A stretch of DNA of 64,000 nucleotides from Dichetophora obliterata (Eukaryota; Arthropoda; Insecta; Diptera; Sciomyzidae). The notes under the pieces were generated by a model. It did not search any database, was not told the origin of the DNA, and worked only from the letters and a program-made list of their open reading frames with translations. The DNA lies in NCBI GenBank assembly GCA_963920525.1, contig OY986439.1:44379193-44443192 (forward strand), written 5' to 3'. This document shows positions 43,101 to 54,398 of this stretch, piece after piece; the stretch's first letter is position 1; the number at the start of each line of letters is the position of its first letter. The translations under genes and the position numbers were made by a program.

Positions 43101-46100
43101 CACTTTTAAGGAGGATAAAATTAAATTTAATCAAAGAAAAGGCAAAATAATTGACTAAATTTTTTCCAGGGAAAAATAAATCAGCCAAGGCGAGCGAGCA
43201 TCCGCAATTATGTAAAAGTATTTTTGTGAAACAATATTAATTTATTATTATTATTCATTATTTATGTTAGTATATGTAATTTATTTACAAACATTTCTAA
43301 GTAAAAGCATTTGAATTAATAAGGCTCAACTATGCATTCAAATGTACTCAAATTTGTTTAACAAATTCTTCAGCTTTCTGTTTTCCGGACACATTCAGTA
43401 ATACGGACATAAACCAAAACTATATGTGTCCGGATTAACGAGACTGTACTGTAGTTAAATAAAAAAAAAATAAAAAAATCACATTCAAATGTATACAGAA
43501 ACCAAAGAAAACGAAATATCGTGTGGGAGCCGAGCTGCCTTCAAATTATTAAAAAACATTAATAAAATTTTTTATTTTTGTAAATTAAGACTTCATTTAT
43601 AATTCCTAACAACTTTTATAAACATATCTTTCATAGCAAGCTCACGAGAAATTCCCAAAAATATCCTATTTTTTAGCCGACGAACTAGACTACACCCTTA
43701 ATATTTCAGGTCTTGTCTTTAAAAAATTGTAAGATTCGACACAGCTGTATTCAATATTATTTTTTAAAAATAAAATTTACTCCAGAGTCTGTATTTTTAA
43801 CGCTGTTGGTTACAATTTTCAAACTTTTTCCGCTTTTGCAAACAAAAACGTTCAACCGGAGCTGAAAAGTAAGCATAGTTAAGAATAAATCTTAAAAGTA
43901 AGTATACATATAAGTATGGAATTTTAGTAAGTATATAAAGCTGAAAATAAGTATGATACTTACAAAGTAAGTATAGTTTGTAACATTAGGTATGCTCACA
44001 TATTTATATAGGCTCGCTTTAATTTAAGTCAAGTCTCAAAAATAATTTTTGTGAAAAAATTACCCCAATATCTCTTTCCAATCAAAAGTTATGGCTAAAA
44101 AATCTATTTTTTATTACCTGACTTTTAATAAAACTTAGTTTTAAAATGTTCTACATAATTTGAACGTCCCCATTTATCTCTAAGAATGCAGTTGTGTGTC
44201 TAGAGTAATTATGTACAAACATTTTGGTTTATATAAAATTTTCTTTATAGTAAATCTGCTTAGTTTTTTGCCTCCTCTTCCCGCCCCCTCCTGTTAAATT
44301 TGTTTTGTTGTAATGGCTCTATTTCTTCTCACTATTGTGTCACCGTTGTCACTCAGTTCTTTATCAATAGTTCTTTAAATGTTGTATTTATATCACCATT
44401 ACATCGAAAAGATGACCGTGAATAGAATGCTGTAAAATTTAATATTTTCATGCAATAAGTTTTAGCTATATGGCGATATAATAAAACATATGCACATCTG
44501 TTTAGCAAAATTATTTCATTGGTTTTGATCTGTGCTTTTCATTCACATATAGATGGCGCTGCATTTGTAAGTACTGTGGGTACAAACTATACGGTAAATA
44601 GCCGAATGATGTCTACTAAAAGTTTCTTCAAATGTAACCCCACACTTTTGGGATAACAGACAGATGGTGCTATTTTATGCTTACAGAAAAATATCTGATG
44701 TTCCTATGTAGCTAGCAGATAAGTTTTGCGAAAATGCTACCAAGCTTTTAAAATGTCAAATAATGTAGTACTGCCAGTTTTTTCAGTCGCAGCGTCATCT
44801 AGACGTTAATAAAGGCTAAGTGTTGTCTACTTTTACAGTTGCGCCCTCAACACTTAAGAACATAGAATTGGAATATTTTAAATCTCCAGCTCACTTGCTG
44901 GATCATTTGTTTTTGCTCTGCTTGCAAATGCGATGATATGATCCTGATCGCCCATGAAAAAAAACGCAGCTAATATATATTTTAGTAAAATCATTTTTAG
45001 TACAACGAATTTTTCATAAAACATTGATAGCTAAGAATGAGAAAAAAATTATATGAAAATCAAAGTTTTTACTTTTAATGCCAATATCTCCGCTGTTTTT
45101 AATATACTTCATTAAAATTTTTTTGTTAAAAAGTTCAATATATTTTTTAATATAAATTTTTGTATAGATGTTAAAATGTCCATACCTCAAGGACGCATTG
45201 AGTCCCACCATAATTTGTATATTGCTGAAAAAGTAATTTTGCTGGCTTTAAGATTAAGTAAATACATACATAAATTATTTTTAATTTTTAATATATGTTT
45301 TTCGTACCTATTCTTTGAATTCAATTAGCTCACCGCAAGAGACCAACAACAAAAATTTTCCAAAACATAAAATACAACATGTTTTTCATTATTCCAGAAT
45401 TTAAAAATCATTTAATCGATAAGTGTATATTAAAATATTTATATAAATGACTCTCGAGTAGCACCGGGTATATCAGCTAGTTTTGCTTTAAATTGGACAA
45501 TCCATCGATAACAATAAATGCATTTTTGCATTTAGCCTCACCATGTTACTCTAAGAGTGGGGCTGACCTCCTTAACCACCGCGTCAACAACCTCCTTTGA
45601 TTTTGCACCAGCTGTCTTGCTGCACACAACCAAGGACCATGCCTTAACCGGCTGAGCAGCTGGCAGGTAGAACAGCATAGGTAGAACAGCCTGTGCCACC
45701 GGAAGAGCGGTCGCCAATGCGCTTTTCTGAATGCCTACAACAGGAGACGAACTACCTTTCATTGTCTGAAACAGCGATAGACGTTCATGCAGTCGCTTAT
45801 TTTCGAGAACGATCTCTAAGATCATTTCTTTATAGCAGCTAGCAACCACAGTAAACGCCTGGAAATGCTCACCTCTCATTCCACATTCGAGTGCTACTTT
45901 GGTCACCCGAAATTAATTTAATTTTTCTGACATTATCTATGCCAGAAATCACAGCCAGAAATATTGCCTTTCTTGTTCACAGCCTTCTCCGCCAATTGTG
46001 AAATCTTTGACAAAGATTTTACAACGTCTTTTGCTTTTGGGGTATAACCCACCATTGGACCAAGAGAGTTAGACCGGACCAATCCACGAACTTCTTTTAC

Positions 46101-48583
46101 AGCCTTTCCCTTTTCCACCGAAATATTGGACTTATCCAGTTTCAGGGTCTTTAAAATCCGACGTTCTATCTCCATAGGCTCCTCACCACCACTAAGTAGC
46201 CTTTAAGGGACACCCTTTGCTGGAAAACTACCAGCACTAACACCCGGACCAGCACCTGCTACTTTTGGGCCCGTACGAATGCCGGACTCTCCCAAACTTG
46301 GACGAAATCCGGGTCCACATTTACCATCAACTAACACCAATCATCAACTAACACCCATACCAATACCAATTAATTGTTTCCTTGAATTGAAAGGTAAGCA
46401 CCAAAAATCACTACAATAAGAACCCTACACAATTCAGAAACGTAAGTGCGTCAATTAGAACGTGAACCCTTCACAAAATGAAAAGGCCAACAGTTTGAGA
46501 GTCACTCCAACCAACAGTTCAAAAATAAAAGTTTAAAAGTCACTGGAGTAACAGTTTGAAAAGCATTGGAAAAAATCGAATACGAAAAAGTTTGAGAAGC
46601 ACTGGATTAATTACACAATCTACTTTGTGGAAGCACTGTAATAATCAGTGTCAAGCTTATTAACAAAAGCTACTCGCTGTCTGTATTGATAACGAATGCA
46701 ACTCGTTGTCTTGATAACGAAAGCTACTCGCCGCAAAGATGAAGCAAACCAAAGATTCTACCAAAAATCGCTCAACGCGCCTACAGAAGTTTTTACTTCA
46801 AAAGTATTATTTCGTCGTTGCGCGTGCAATACCGCGTATCCGCCGAACGTTTTCATATACGTATTCACGGTATTGCACGCCCAACGACGATTTGAAAAAG
46901 GAAGAAACCTTCTATTGTCACGTAAAAGCGTATCCGTACCGAATCATAGCTGATTACTGCACAATTCACGTTTTAGGCCAGGAATGCAGATAGATGCCTA
47001 AAAAATTTGTTTTAAAGCTCTTTAACTAGGTACTCATAATAGAACCTATGGACAATATACCCTATAGGTCGCAGTGCACATGGGCCCACAACAAACTAAC
47101 TAACTACACAGAAAAATATTTACAGTAAATTTTACCGTTACGAACGGTAAACTGTCGATTGAAAACGATGAAAATTTTAAATTCTACCGTTAAGAAATTG
47201 TAACCTACTGTAAAGCTTGTTGAGTAACAGTCTTATGGTAGCTCTACCGCAGAAGTTGTCAAATAACAATTTTTACAGTGCATAAAATGCAAAACTTGTT
47301 TGCTAACAAATTTACAGTAGCTCTACTATAGAAATTGTAAAATAACAATTAGTAAATAAGCCTGGATTTACTGTAAAACTTGTTAGGTTACAATTATACA
47401 GTAGTCTTACCGCAAAAGTTATTGAGTAACAATTTTTACAGTGTTTCTACTGTAATACTAACAAAAAGTCATACAATTTTTTTTGGATTCGTTTCAAAGA
47501 AAATTGGGTTGGATGCCAGTTTTATATCATACCCCAATTACTTTTGCCATGTATTTACTTTAGAAATTTTTAGAACATATTTGGAATTATGTGAAAAAAC
47601 ATGTTCGATGAAAAAAATATTAGCTGCCAACTTTAACTCTTCGAAACGTTAAGATTTACTCTCACACTTGTTAAGTTACAATTTTTGCTCTGTAATTTAT
47701 AAAAAAAAAATAGTATCTGTGCAACAACAATGAAATTCACGGAACGTTGTTGTTTTTTATATTAACTCCCAACTTAAACTGTACGAAACGTTTAGATTTA
47801 CTGTTACAATTGTTAAGTTACAATTTTTGATCGGTAATTTCAAACGTAAAAATATTAACTGTGCAACAACAATTGTATTGACGGTAATGTGACCGCAAAT
47901 ATCGTTTGAATTTACCGACGAAATTTTTCGTGTGTAAGTAGGTACTCAAATACACACATTTTTTGTTTGTTCTTTACACGGCACATTGCAGAAAAGTTAC
48001 AGTACGCCACAGCACGATTAACGAATTAGTGAAAAAAATTAATAGCGGAGCTAACTTCACATCAAAAAAGCCACCAGCAATACGTTACATGACAGCACAT
48101 CTCGTGCACATTGCAGCACATAGTTTTTTTTTTTTAAACAATAAATCAAAATGGTTAAGCCTATTTTCTTGTCGAGAGTTTTGCCGACACTTTAAGCAAT
48201 ATTTGTACTCACATAAATAGTTTTGGCAATAATACCGCCGGTACTCAATGATGTCAGGCAAGCCAATAGAAGACAGAATGTGCCTATCATGAAGGTTACT
48301 GACATCAAAAAGAGGAATAAATCTGGTGAACCGGAAAACCAAATGCTTGATCTGTTGTAGTAGTAGGCAATCAGACCGACCATAACGCCTCCAATGAGCT
48401 ACGTATTGTTTGTAGAAGATTATAACAGAGTCAGTTTTTAAAAGATCAAATAAAAAAAGCACTTACCAATTCGAAGAGTTTCAACAATCCAGCAAACGAT
48501 TTCAAATATCCTGTATTAAGTACAATGTAGGAAGTGTTGGTGGTGCTGGTAGTGGTTCTGGTTATTGTAACGGAGTGAGACAT
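40102..48583 (-). CDS. Gene D: MARVEL-type membrane protein, 166 aa, 3 exons
   Basis: Minus-strand exons 48467-48583, 48213-48398 and 40102-40299 (39, 62 and 66 codons with stop, phase 0). [20 protein letters not shown] is a Thr-rich cytosolic head. The TM blocks are [53 protein letters not shown] and [20 protein letters not shown], and the protein ends AHRSYRGI. The [18 protein letters not shown] entry into helix 1 and the [20 protein letters not shown] loop before helix 4 fit CKLF/MARVEL-domain proteins. Intron 2 is 7.9 kb, almost wholly transposon-derived, whereas intron 1 is 68 bp. The C terminus resembles gene B (HYRGFR), hinting at common ancestry. Confidence 0.88.
40814..41233. mobile_element. 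~420-bp foldback MITE with a second foldback inside
   Basis: TACACTGGCCTGACTCAACC and GGTTGAGTGAGGCCAGTGTA are the inverted ends, reaching outward to TGTGC / GCACA. An inner foldback at 40887-41121 has its own inverted ends. Confidence 0.75.
40887..41121. mobile_element. ~235-bp inner foldback element
   Basis: ATACTACGTTTACATTGGA on the left and TCCAATGTAAACGTAGTAT on the right are inverted. Pairing continues via ATGACTCATTTGAAATGAGT, itself near-palindromic, and TACACGATACTA.AACAGTAAAC. It sits in one arm-to-arm interval of the larger foldback. Confidence 0.7.
41313..41466. mobile_element. Possible ~155-bp MITE
   Basis: The ends CAGGGGCACTACG and CGTATCGCTCCTG are inverted at most positions. 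The interior is relatively GC-rich and unlike the surrounding AT-rich DNA. Weak evidence. Confidence 0.35.
41567..45480. mobile_element. Helitron-like non-autonomous element
   Basis: The 5' side reads A|TCTATAGTAATAAAACTC and then GTTTGTTTGTTTGTATG and AAACGGCTTAACGGATTTCG. The 3' side reads AGCACCGGGTATATCAGCTAG|T. A TC start after A and a CTAG end before T, with no inverted repeats or duplication, are the Helitron pattern. Both end phrases resemble insect Helitron/Helentron termini that I know. The interior is non-coding and contains a pogo-type MITE at 42635-43451. It lies in gene D intron 2. Confidence 0.5.
42635..43451. mobile_element. 817-bp pogo/Tigger-type MITE
   Basis: The ends CAGTATAGTCTCGCTTATCC and GGATTAACGAGACTGTACTG are inverted repeats with the CCGGAC continuation, flanked by TA (42633-42634 and 43452-43453). 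CAGTA..TCTCG.TTATCCGGAC is the pogo/Tigger terminal type. Second inner copies of TAATACGGACAT stand at both ends. No transposase. Confidence 0.85.
45538..46200 (-). pseudogene. LINE ORF1 fragment
   Basis: Two minus-strand frames, 46175-45933 ([20 protein letters not shown]..) and 45906-45538, together resemble the N-terminal half of ORF1 of I/R1/LOA-type LINEs. There is a coiled-coil-prone middle, then [20 protein letters not shown] and [11 protein letters not shown], a phrase usual before the nucleic-acid-binding domain. The element is cut off at about 45538, and the frame changes near 45920. The zinc-knuckle end is absent. Confidence 0.55.
46200..46660. other. Possible 5' region of the LINE; no gene seen
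   Basis: Sequence upstream of the ORF1 fragment with repeated GTTTGA.AAGCACTGGA.TAA motifs near 46480-46640. Probably retroelement leader. Confidence 0.35.
46663..46740. repeat. ~26-bp minisatellite, 3 copies
   Basis: Three units of (GATAAC)AAAGCTACTCGC.GTCT, variants ACGAATGCAACTCGTTGTC and ACGAAAGCTACTCGCCGC. Confidence 0.65.
46741..47112 (+). mobile_element. Non-autonomous retroelement with LINE-type 3' tail
   Basis: It ends GGTCGCAGTGCACATGGGCC ... AAACTAACTAACTA. The LINE at 48893-51190 ends GGTCGCGGTGCACATGAGGT ... AAACTAACTAACTA in the opposite orientation. The shared tail indicates the same retrotransposition machinery. The body, including a 84-codon frame at 46739-46993, matches nothing I know. 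Confidence 0.5.
47113..47938. mobile_element. Possible ~825-bp MITE with internal repeats
   Basis: ACACAGAAAAATATTTACAG and the right-hand ATTTACCGACGAAATTTTTC GTGTG are loosely inverted. The interior repeats a motif of the form AACTTGTTxxxTAACAATTTTTACAGT about six times. Confidence 0.45.
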
Positions 48584-50049
48584 TTTGGTTTCGGACTTAT
48601 TTCGTTATATCTTTGGAATAGAAAAAAAGGTGGGCGGTGGATTCGGGGCTGTAAGAAAATAAAAATTGGTTTAATACAAAAAATAACTTAAAAAATTATT
48701 AAAGATGTTTTTGCACTGATCTAACATTATATTTAAATTAAGACCCATTTACATAACTCCCAGAATTTTATTTATTTCGTACAAATAATATATATTCTAA
48801 GCAATGTAGTTCCTAAATATTTAATTAATAAAGAAACTACCGCAGTCAATGTGATTGCGTTAAACATTACTTGAACCCTATGTGTTGAGAAATTAGTCAA
48901 CACATAGTTAGTTAGTTTATAGTGACCTCATGTGCACCGCGACCCATGTGATCTATTGTGCATGCCCTTAATTAACTCTCCAGATTTGGGCTTTTTATAA
49001 ATTTTAGCACTGTCTCTGACTTGGTGTTCCAAATTCTTAACGGGGGCACTAGTTCCCCTCCAAAACGGAGGCGTCGTAGGCTGTGGATTGCCGGACATTC
49101 ACATAGAATGTGTTCAGGGGTTTCTTCTTTTTCCTCGCATAGTCTGCAGACGTCTGATTCAGAAAGACCCATCTGATGGGTGATGATTTAAGATGGTATC
49201 TGAGTGAGCAGTGACCTTTGAAGAAACTAGTGAGAGTTCTAAGGTCTGCTTTGGTAAGCTTGAGTAAATCTTTAGATTTTGCTTTACTTAGAGTTAAAAA
49301 TTTCTTTCTCTGTCCATTAGTGTTGTTCCAATGGCACTGAAATTTCCTGTCTTCCCATATTCTAATTTTTTCTAGAATGTAGCCTTTTGCTAAGCTGCAG
49401 AAGGGTTCATGTCCGGTAGCATTTCGAGACGAGCCTCTGCGGCATGGCAGTCCGCCCTTTCGTTGCCCTTGAATCCTTCGTGACCTGGAACCCACCATAA
49501 TTCTATTTTATTGCTTTGTCCTAGCGTGTTTAATAATTCAAAGCAATTGGAGACAAGTCTTGATTCAAGCTCGCAGGTTTGAAGGGCTTTTACGGTCGCT
49601 TGACTATCTGAAAGTATGTAGATGTGAGCCCCCTTAGATTTCCCTGTGGAGACATTTCCTGACACATACTTCAATGGCATATACCTTCGCCTAGAATATT
49701 GTCGGCGTGTATCGCATTGAAAGAGCTTTTTGGAAATTGGAACCATATATCCCCGCTCCCGTTACTCCATTTTCAAGATTTGACCCATCAGTGTACCATA
49801 TCTGTGAGCCAGGATCAACTGTGAAGCTATCATTCCTCCATAGTTGCCTATTGGGTATAACGACCCTGTAGCGTTTTGAGAAGTTTACCTTCGGCAGCAT
49901 CCTATCTGGGATTTTTAAAATGGGGTCATTTTCGAAGGTTTTGAGTATCTTCATGTGACCCGTAAAATTCCCTGCCTTGTAATCACCGATTTCCTCCATT
50001 CTTAGTGCACTTAGACATGCTCCTTTTTCGATAATGATCGTTAAAGGGG

Positions 50050-50455
50050 TTAGGTTAGGTTAGGTTAAGGTGGTGGCAGGTCTTAAGACCAGCCCACTTA
50101 GACCATTATTGGTCCGTTGTGATACCACAGAATGGAAGATGGAAGTAATCAAGTGAAAATTTTTATGTAGGATGTTCTTAATGTGGCAGAAGCTGTAGAA
50201 ACATGTGATATTATATCTGAAGCAAGTTTTATGCCTTGCCCTCAGTCAAATCAAGTTACTCAGCGTTCCTCTCCACAAACTTTTCCTACCACCACCAACT
50301 ACAACTATTTGTCGTAAATTGACGTGTTTTAAAGTTTCTTTGATTAGAAATAAGAAAAGAAAGGTTGTAGCGTAGGACCATGGCCCGGCCAGGATTCGAA
50401 CCCGGGACCCCTGTGCGACAGTCAAGCGCGCTACCACTAGACTATCGAGGCCGCC
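50050..50455 (-). mobile_element. tRNA-headed SINE (~406 bp) with LINE-derived tail
   Basis: The head (50382-50452, minus strand) has a perfect A box TAGTCTAGTGG and B box GGTTCGAATCC and a GTC triplet where the anticodon would be. The tail reads GGTATCACAACGGACC ... TTAACCTAACCTAACC, nearly the same as the 3' end of the LINE at 36676-38061. The flanks TAAAGGGG (50042-50049) and TAAAGAGG (50456-50463) look like an 8-bp-plus target duplication. It interrupts a different LINE. Confidence 0.85.
50382..50452 (-). ncRNA. tRNA-Asp-like SINE head (not a functional tRNA)
   Basis: It starts GGCCTCGATAGTCTAGTGG and ends GGTTCGAATCCTGGCC. The T arm pairs (CCGGG/CCTGG). The acceptor arm has one mismatch, and the anticodon stem is poor. 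Internal promoter boxes are intact, so Pol III transcription is plausible. Confidence 0.7.
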
Positions 50456-51194
50456 TAAAGAGGGTAGCCCTATTATTTATTACACTTAGAGCTTCAGATG
50501 GGCAAGTTCTCATTGCCCCAGTGATACTGATGCACGCCATTCTTTGCAGCTTTGTTAGTTGATTAGCTGCTGTGCGGAGCAGACCATGCAAGTGCAGCAA
50601 CGTAACCAACATACGGTCTCACAATTGTTGTAAACGTCCAATATATTATTTTCGGTTTGAGGCCCCACATTTTGCATGGAGGCGTTGACAGGCAAAAAGG
50701 GCACGTGTTGCCCTGCCTGTAATTGAATCTAAGTGGGTGTTCCAACGGAGCTGCTTGTCAAATGTCACTCCTAAGTGCTTGACCTAATTTGAAATGTCAA
50801 TGACTTTTCCATCCAGGGTAGGTCTTACCAGTTTTAGGCTCCTTTTCCTAGAGAAGGGTATCAGAATTGTTTTGTCAGGATTTATGCTTAACCCTTTTTC
50901 CTTACACCATTTTGAAGTTATACAGAGGGCACTCTGCATTCTGTACGATATCGTCAGTTCATGACTGCCCAGACTTGAAATAACCAGATCATCCGCATAT
51001 CCTTTGGTGTCAAAACCCTGGTTGTTGAGATTTACGATAAGTTCGTCCACAACTAGGGTCCACAGAAGAGGTGAGAGTACCCCTCCTTGAGGGCATACTC
51101 TAGTGGCAGTAATCGTGTTACGAATTCCACCAAGTTCAAACGTTATGATTTGGTCTGACAACACATAAGCTTGTCAGACATCAGACATTACCTT

Positions 51195-52660
51195 TTATAT
51201 TGTAACTATGTTTATTACAAGTTTTACATCAAAATTATTTGGCCATTCTATTAACTATTTTTCATAATTAATCATCGAAAATTTAAACTTTTAAAATTTA
51301 TTGCGTTAATGATTTTGAGCCTTGTGCATAAAGCTTATATTGGAAATAATTTAAAGTAGGTACTCACTCATATAAAGTGAGGTAATCAGTTGATGATGAT
51401 GATGAGCTTCATTTAGTAAGCACGTATTAACAAACCATATTGTTTTTAATAGTAGAATTGGGAATGGGGGTGAGGTAATTTAATTGAAAAAAAAAAAATG
51501 TGCCGTACATACTTATGCCATTACGTAATACATATTTTGAGACATAACATTTAAAATGCCGGAATTTGTAAAAAAATTTGTTTTTTTTTAGTGCTTGTAT
51601 TAATGTTTCTTTAGTTAAGACAGTTTTTTTTAATTCGCATAACAACATGTACAAACATTGCTTATTTGAACAACTTGTTTTTGAATAATTAAAATTCTTC
51701 AAGTTAACTTTTGAAGTAATACTATTGGCATGTTAAACATTTAAAAAGGTGCAAAATGTTCATTTACTAGGTACAAATTTGGCATCATTTGCAATATTAT
51801 TACTTCATTTTCTGCGTGTGGCAAAAATGCCTTTAACAATTAATTTAAAGATTAATCGACAATAAGCCCTAAATTTATTTATGAATTTAAAAGTTGTTGA
51901 TCCTTAAAAACCAGGGACCGTAACTGTTATAAGATTTATTTAAAAAAAAACCCATTAAATAAGAGTATCATTTGTACATAAAATATTTACATTTTATGTT
52001 TATTACTTAATTTAAAACGTGTTTAAAACTTTTTTGGTAAATTTTCTTCTTAATGTGAAATTTTTTGAGACTTTTGAAAAAACAAATTTAGGCTATGGTA
52101 ATCCCGAATATGTTTAAAAAAAAAATTATAAAAATATTCTCAATTTGGATTATTTAATGAGAAATTATTAGCAAACATAAAATACATGGCTTTTTTTCTC
52201 ATCATTTTCTTATCAATGATGACGCATTATTTTATATGCATACTACAGTGAGTAAACCAGTATTTTGCACCATGTTTGTGTTTACAAAATACACAGCGGC
52301 ACAATTCATGCAAACAAACAAATATTGTGTATACAAAGCAGCACATTTAATAAAAGCTCTGATGCGATCGATTACCTTCAAGATACATATGACCTAATTT
52401 TCGAAAAATCGCAGCCGTTCATTTAGTCTGTGACCTACAAGGATGGAAAAAAAGTGAGGTCATCGTGTGGTTAATGCGAAAAATTTTAACTTCAGCCAGA
52501 GTGTATTAAATATTATTTATTTTGTAGAATTGTGTACTTACAACTATTTCCATATTATGTTGTAAGCTTTAAAAATGTTATCTGATATGAATTCCTAAGA
52601 TGTTGCATTCAACGCAATTTTATTTTCCAACTTTTACAATAACTAGGAACATATCGATTT
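51195..52660. other. AT-rich interval, no gene seen
   Basis: No coding structure. TGATGATGATGATG occurs near 51393. Short minus-strand frames (51427-51702) are chance. Confidence 0.5.
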
Positions 52661-52679
52661 AGGCCTATATAGGCAGTAC

Positions 52680-52760
52680 CAGCTTTAGGGGGGGAGACCG
52701 CCCGAGGCGCCGGCGACTAGAGGGGCCTAGGGTCTACACGGCACTGTGCGCTTACCCTTA
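52680..52760. other. GC-rich island in AT-rich DNA
   Basis: GGGGGGGAGACCGCCCGAGG and CGCCGGCGACTAGAGGGGCC contrast sharply with the surroundings. This resembles the end of a DNA transposon or LINE fragment, but no partner end was found. Confidence 0.4.
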
Positions 52761-53689
52761 GCTTGACCACAAAATTTGAATAACTATCTCTATAGATATA
52801 AATAGAACTAAATTCAGCGTATTAACTTTTATAAACCTATCTTGTAGAAGTGAGAATAAGTTTTTAGCGTTTATCTACCACAATACCCCTTATACATTGG
52901 GCAAGACTTGAAAGCAAGAATTTGAGTTTGTAGGCAAATCGTCGTGAGTTTATGTGAATTTTCGGTGAGGAAGGGGAAAGATAAAACTTGCTCTGTACTG
53001 GCAAGTTTGTTGTGTTCCTTTTATTATTTTCGCAATTTTGGCGTTGCGCTTCATTTTATTTTTCGCATATGAATGCGAGTTTGTTATATTCGGTTGTACT
53101 GCAATTTGTATGTGAGTTATTTTGATAATCTTGTTTTTAAGAAAATAAGCAAAGAAGAGAAGAAATTGAATTAAACTATTTCCTAGTGTAGACGCTTTCG
53201 GCAAGTTTAAAATGGAACGGTTGTATTCAAAACTGATCGCACAACATACTTTAAGCTAACTTAAATCTTCAATATCATTCAAATAGTGAGGTTTACGGAA
53301 AAAATATGGGATACATTTTTTGTAGAGCATTAAATTTCCTACAAAATTCTTCGAAAACATTTTTCTGTACAATCAATGATGAGGTATGAAATTTTTTTTA
53401 TTGGACTGAAAAAAAACTGCGATGCGGGGCATCTTCCTATTAAAATTAAGATCTCATATTTGGTGAGAGCTTTTTTGAGGTGTCTGGCAACCCATTTTTC
53501 CGTGTCTCGAAAAAAAAGTTTTTTGACCCAGCCTAATCTATATAACAATATTGTTATATCAACATAGTATGTTTGGATTAGGTAAAAAACCCCAAATTTT
53601 GTTAAATATGATTGGATTATGTAAAAAATCGCAGTAATTTATATATATTATATCAAGTAATTTAACAGTAATTTATATTTATTTAGTGT

Positions 53690-53792
53690 TTGAGGATTTT
53701 ATTTTTGTGGATTTTGCTTTTGGGAGTTTTGTATACGGGGATTTTGTTTTGGGGATTCTGTATTTGGGGATTTTGTTTTGGGGATTTCGTAC
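53690..53792. repeat. ~16-17-bp minisatellite (GGGGATTTTGTTTT)
   Basis: About six diverged units of GGGGATTTTGTTTT / GGGGATTCTGTATTT between 53690 and 53792. Confidence 0.75.
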
Positions 53793-54398
53793 CCAACACA
53801 TTTTAATTCCAAAAAAACACCTTTTTTCATTTTTAAATTCGGAAGCTACACTGCCGTCCTAAGAAAGAAAATCACAAACGCCAAAATTCCAAAATGTAGA
53901 AAAAGGCATATGCGGAACCGTGATTTTCTGATTTTTGTGTTAAGCTAACATCCCCATTTTCAACTCCAAATGACTGAAAAATTTAAATAAAGTGGTCGCT
54001 TCTAGTGTGTTTCTTAAAAAGATAAAAAACGTTAAAGCTAAATATCTCAAAACTACTCAAATGGAGATATGACTTTTTTACTTAGGAGGGTAGTACAGTT
54101 CTGTTAATTTTTTGAACGACCCTCTTTAATTCAAGTTCTAACGATGACGTCATTAGCTCTAAACATGTTTGCGTTGAGCTTTTTATCTTCAATTCATGCA
54201 GTATATTCATTCATATGTTTGACCAATTTAATAAGATATCTACATTTAAAATAATTTTATTTAGTCATACAACTATTTCTCTCTCTTACAGAGTACTTAG
54301 GATTCGGACGCGACATATAAAAAGCTCTTCTAAAGTTTCCAATAGATGTTACTGAAGGAAATATAATTATATTTTCTGAAACTATGAACTGACTTTGC

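Larger units (their letters stand above)
48893..51190 (-). mobile_element. 5'-truncated non-LTR retrotransposon (RT end, RNase H, C-terminal zinc knuckle), split by a SINE
   Basis: Minus strand. 51164-50784 is RT fingers/palm (VCPQGGVLSPLLWTLVVDEL, GYADDLVIS catalytic YADD, GLSINPDKT), then HLGVTFDKQLRWNTHL and the post-RT AMRTCPSEAL down to 50464. After the SINE it resumes with EKGACLSALRM at about 50020, then RNase H (IWYTDGSNLENG, ILSDSQATVKAL, WWVPGHEGFKGNERAD) and a Cys/His knuckle (CRLCEEKEETPEHILCEC) to about 48980. A TAAC-repeat tail is at 48900. Several frame breaks make it inactive. The upstream EN and most of RT are missing. Confidence 0.9.

Noticed and set aside
44500..44620. Possible host exon around AGATGGCGCTGCATTTG
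   Set aside because: No splice signals or sustained frame; AGATGG.GCT recurs at 44650 as repeat noise inside the Helitron-like element.
47963..48220. Plus-strand 85-codon frame
   Set aside because: It overlaps the donor side of gene D exon 2 on the other strand and has no protein-like features.
50382..50452. Functional tRNA-Asp gene
   Set aside because: Acceptor and anticodon stems are mismatched and it is fused to a LINE-type tail within target duplications, so it is a SINE head.
50380..50562. Plus-strand 60-codon frame starting MARPGFEPGTPV
   Set aside because: It is the antisense reading of the tRNA-like SINE head, a common false gene call.
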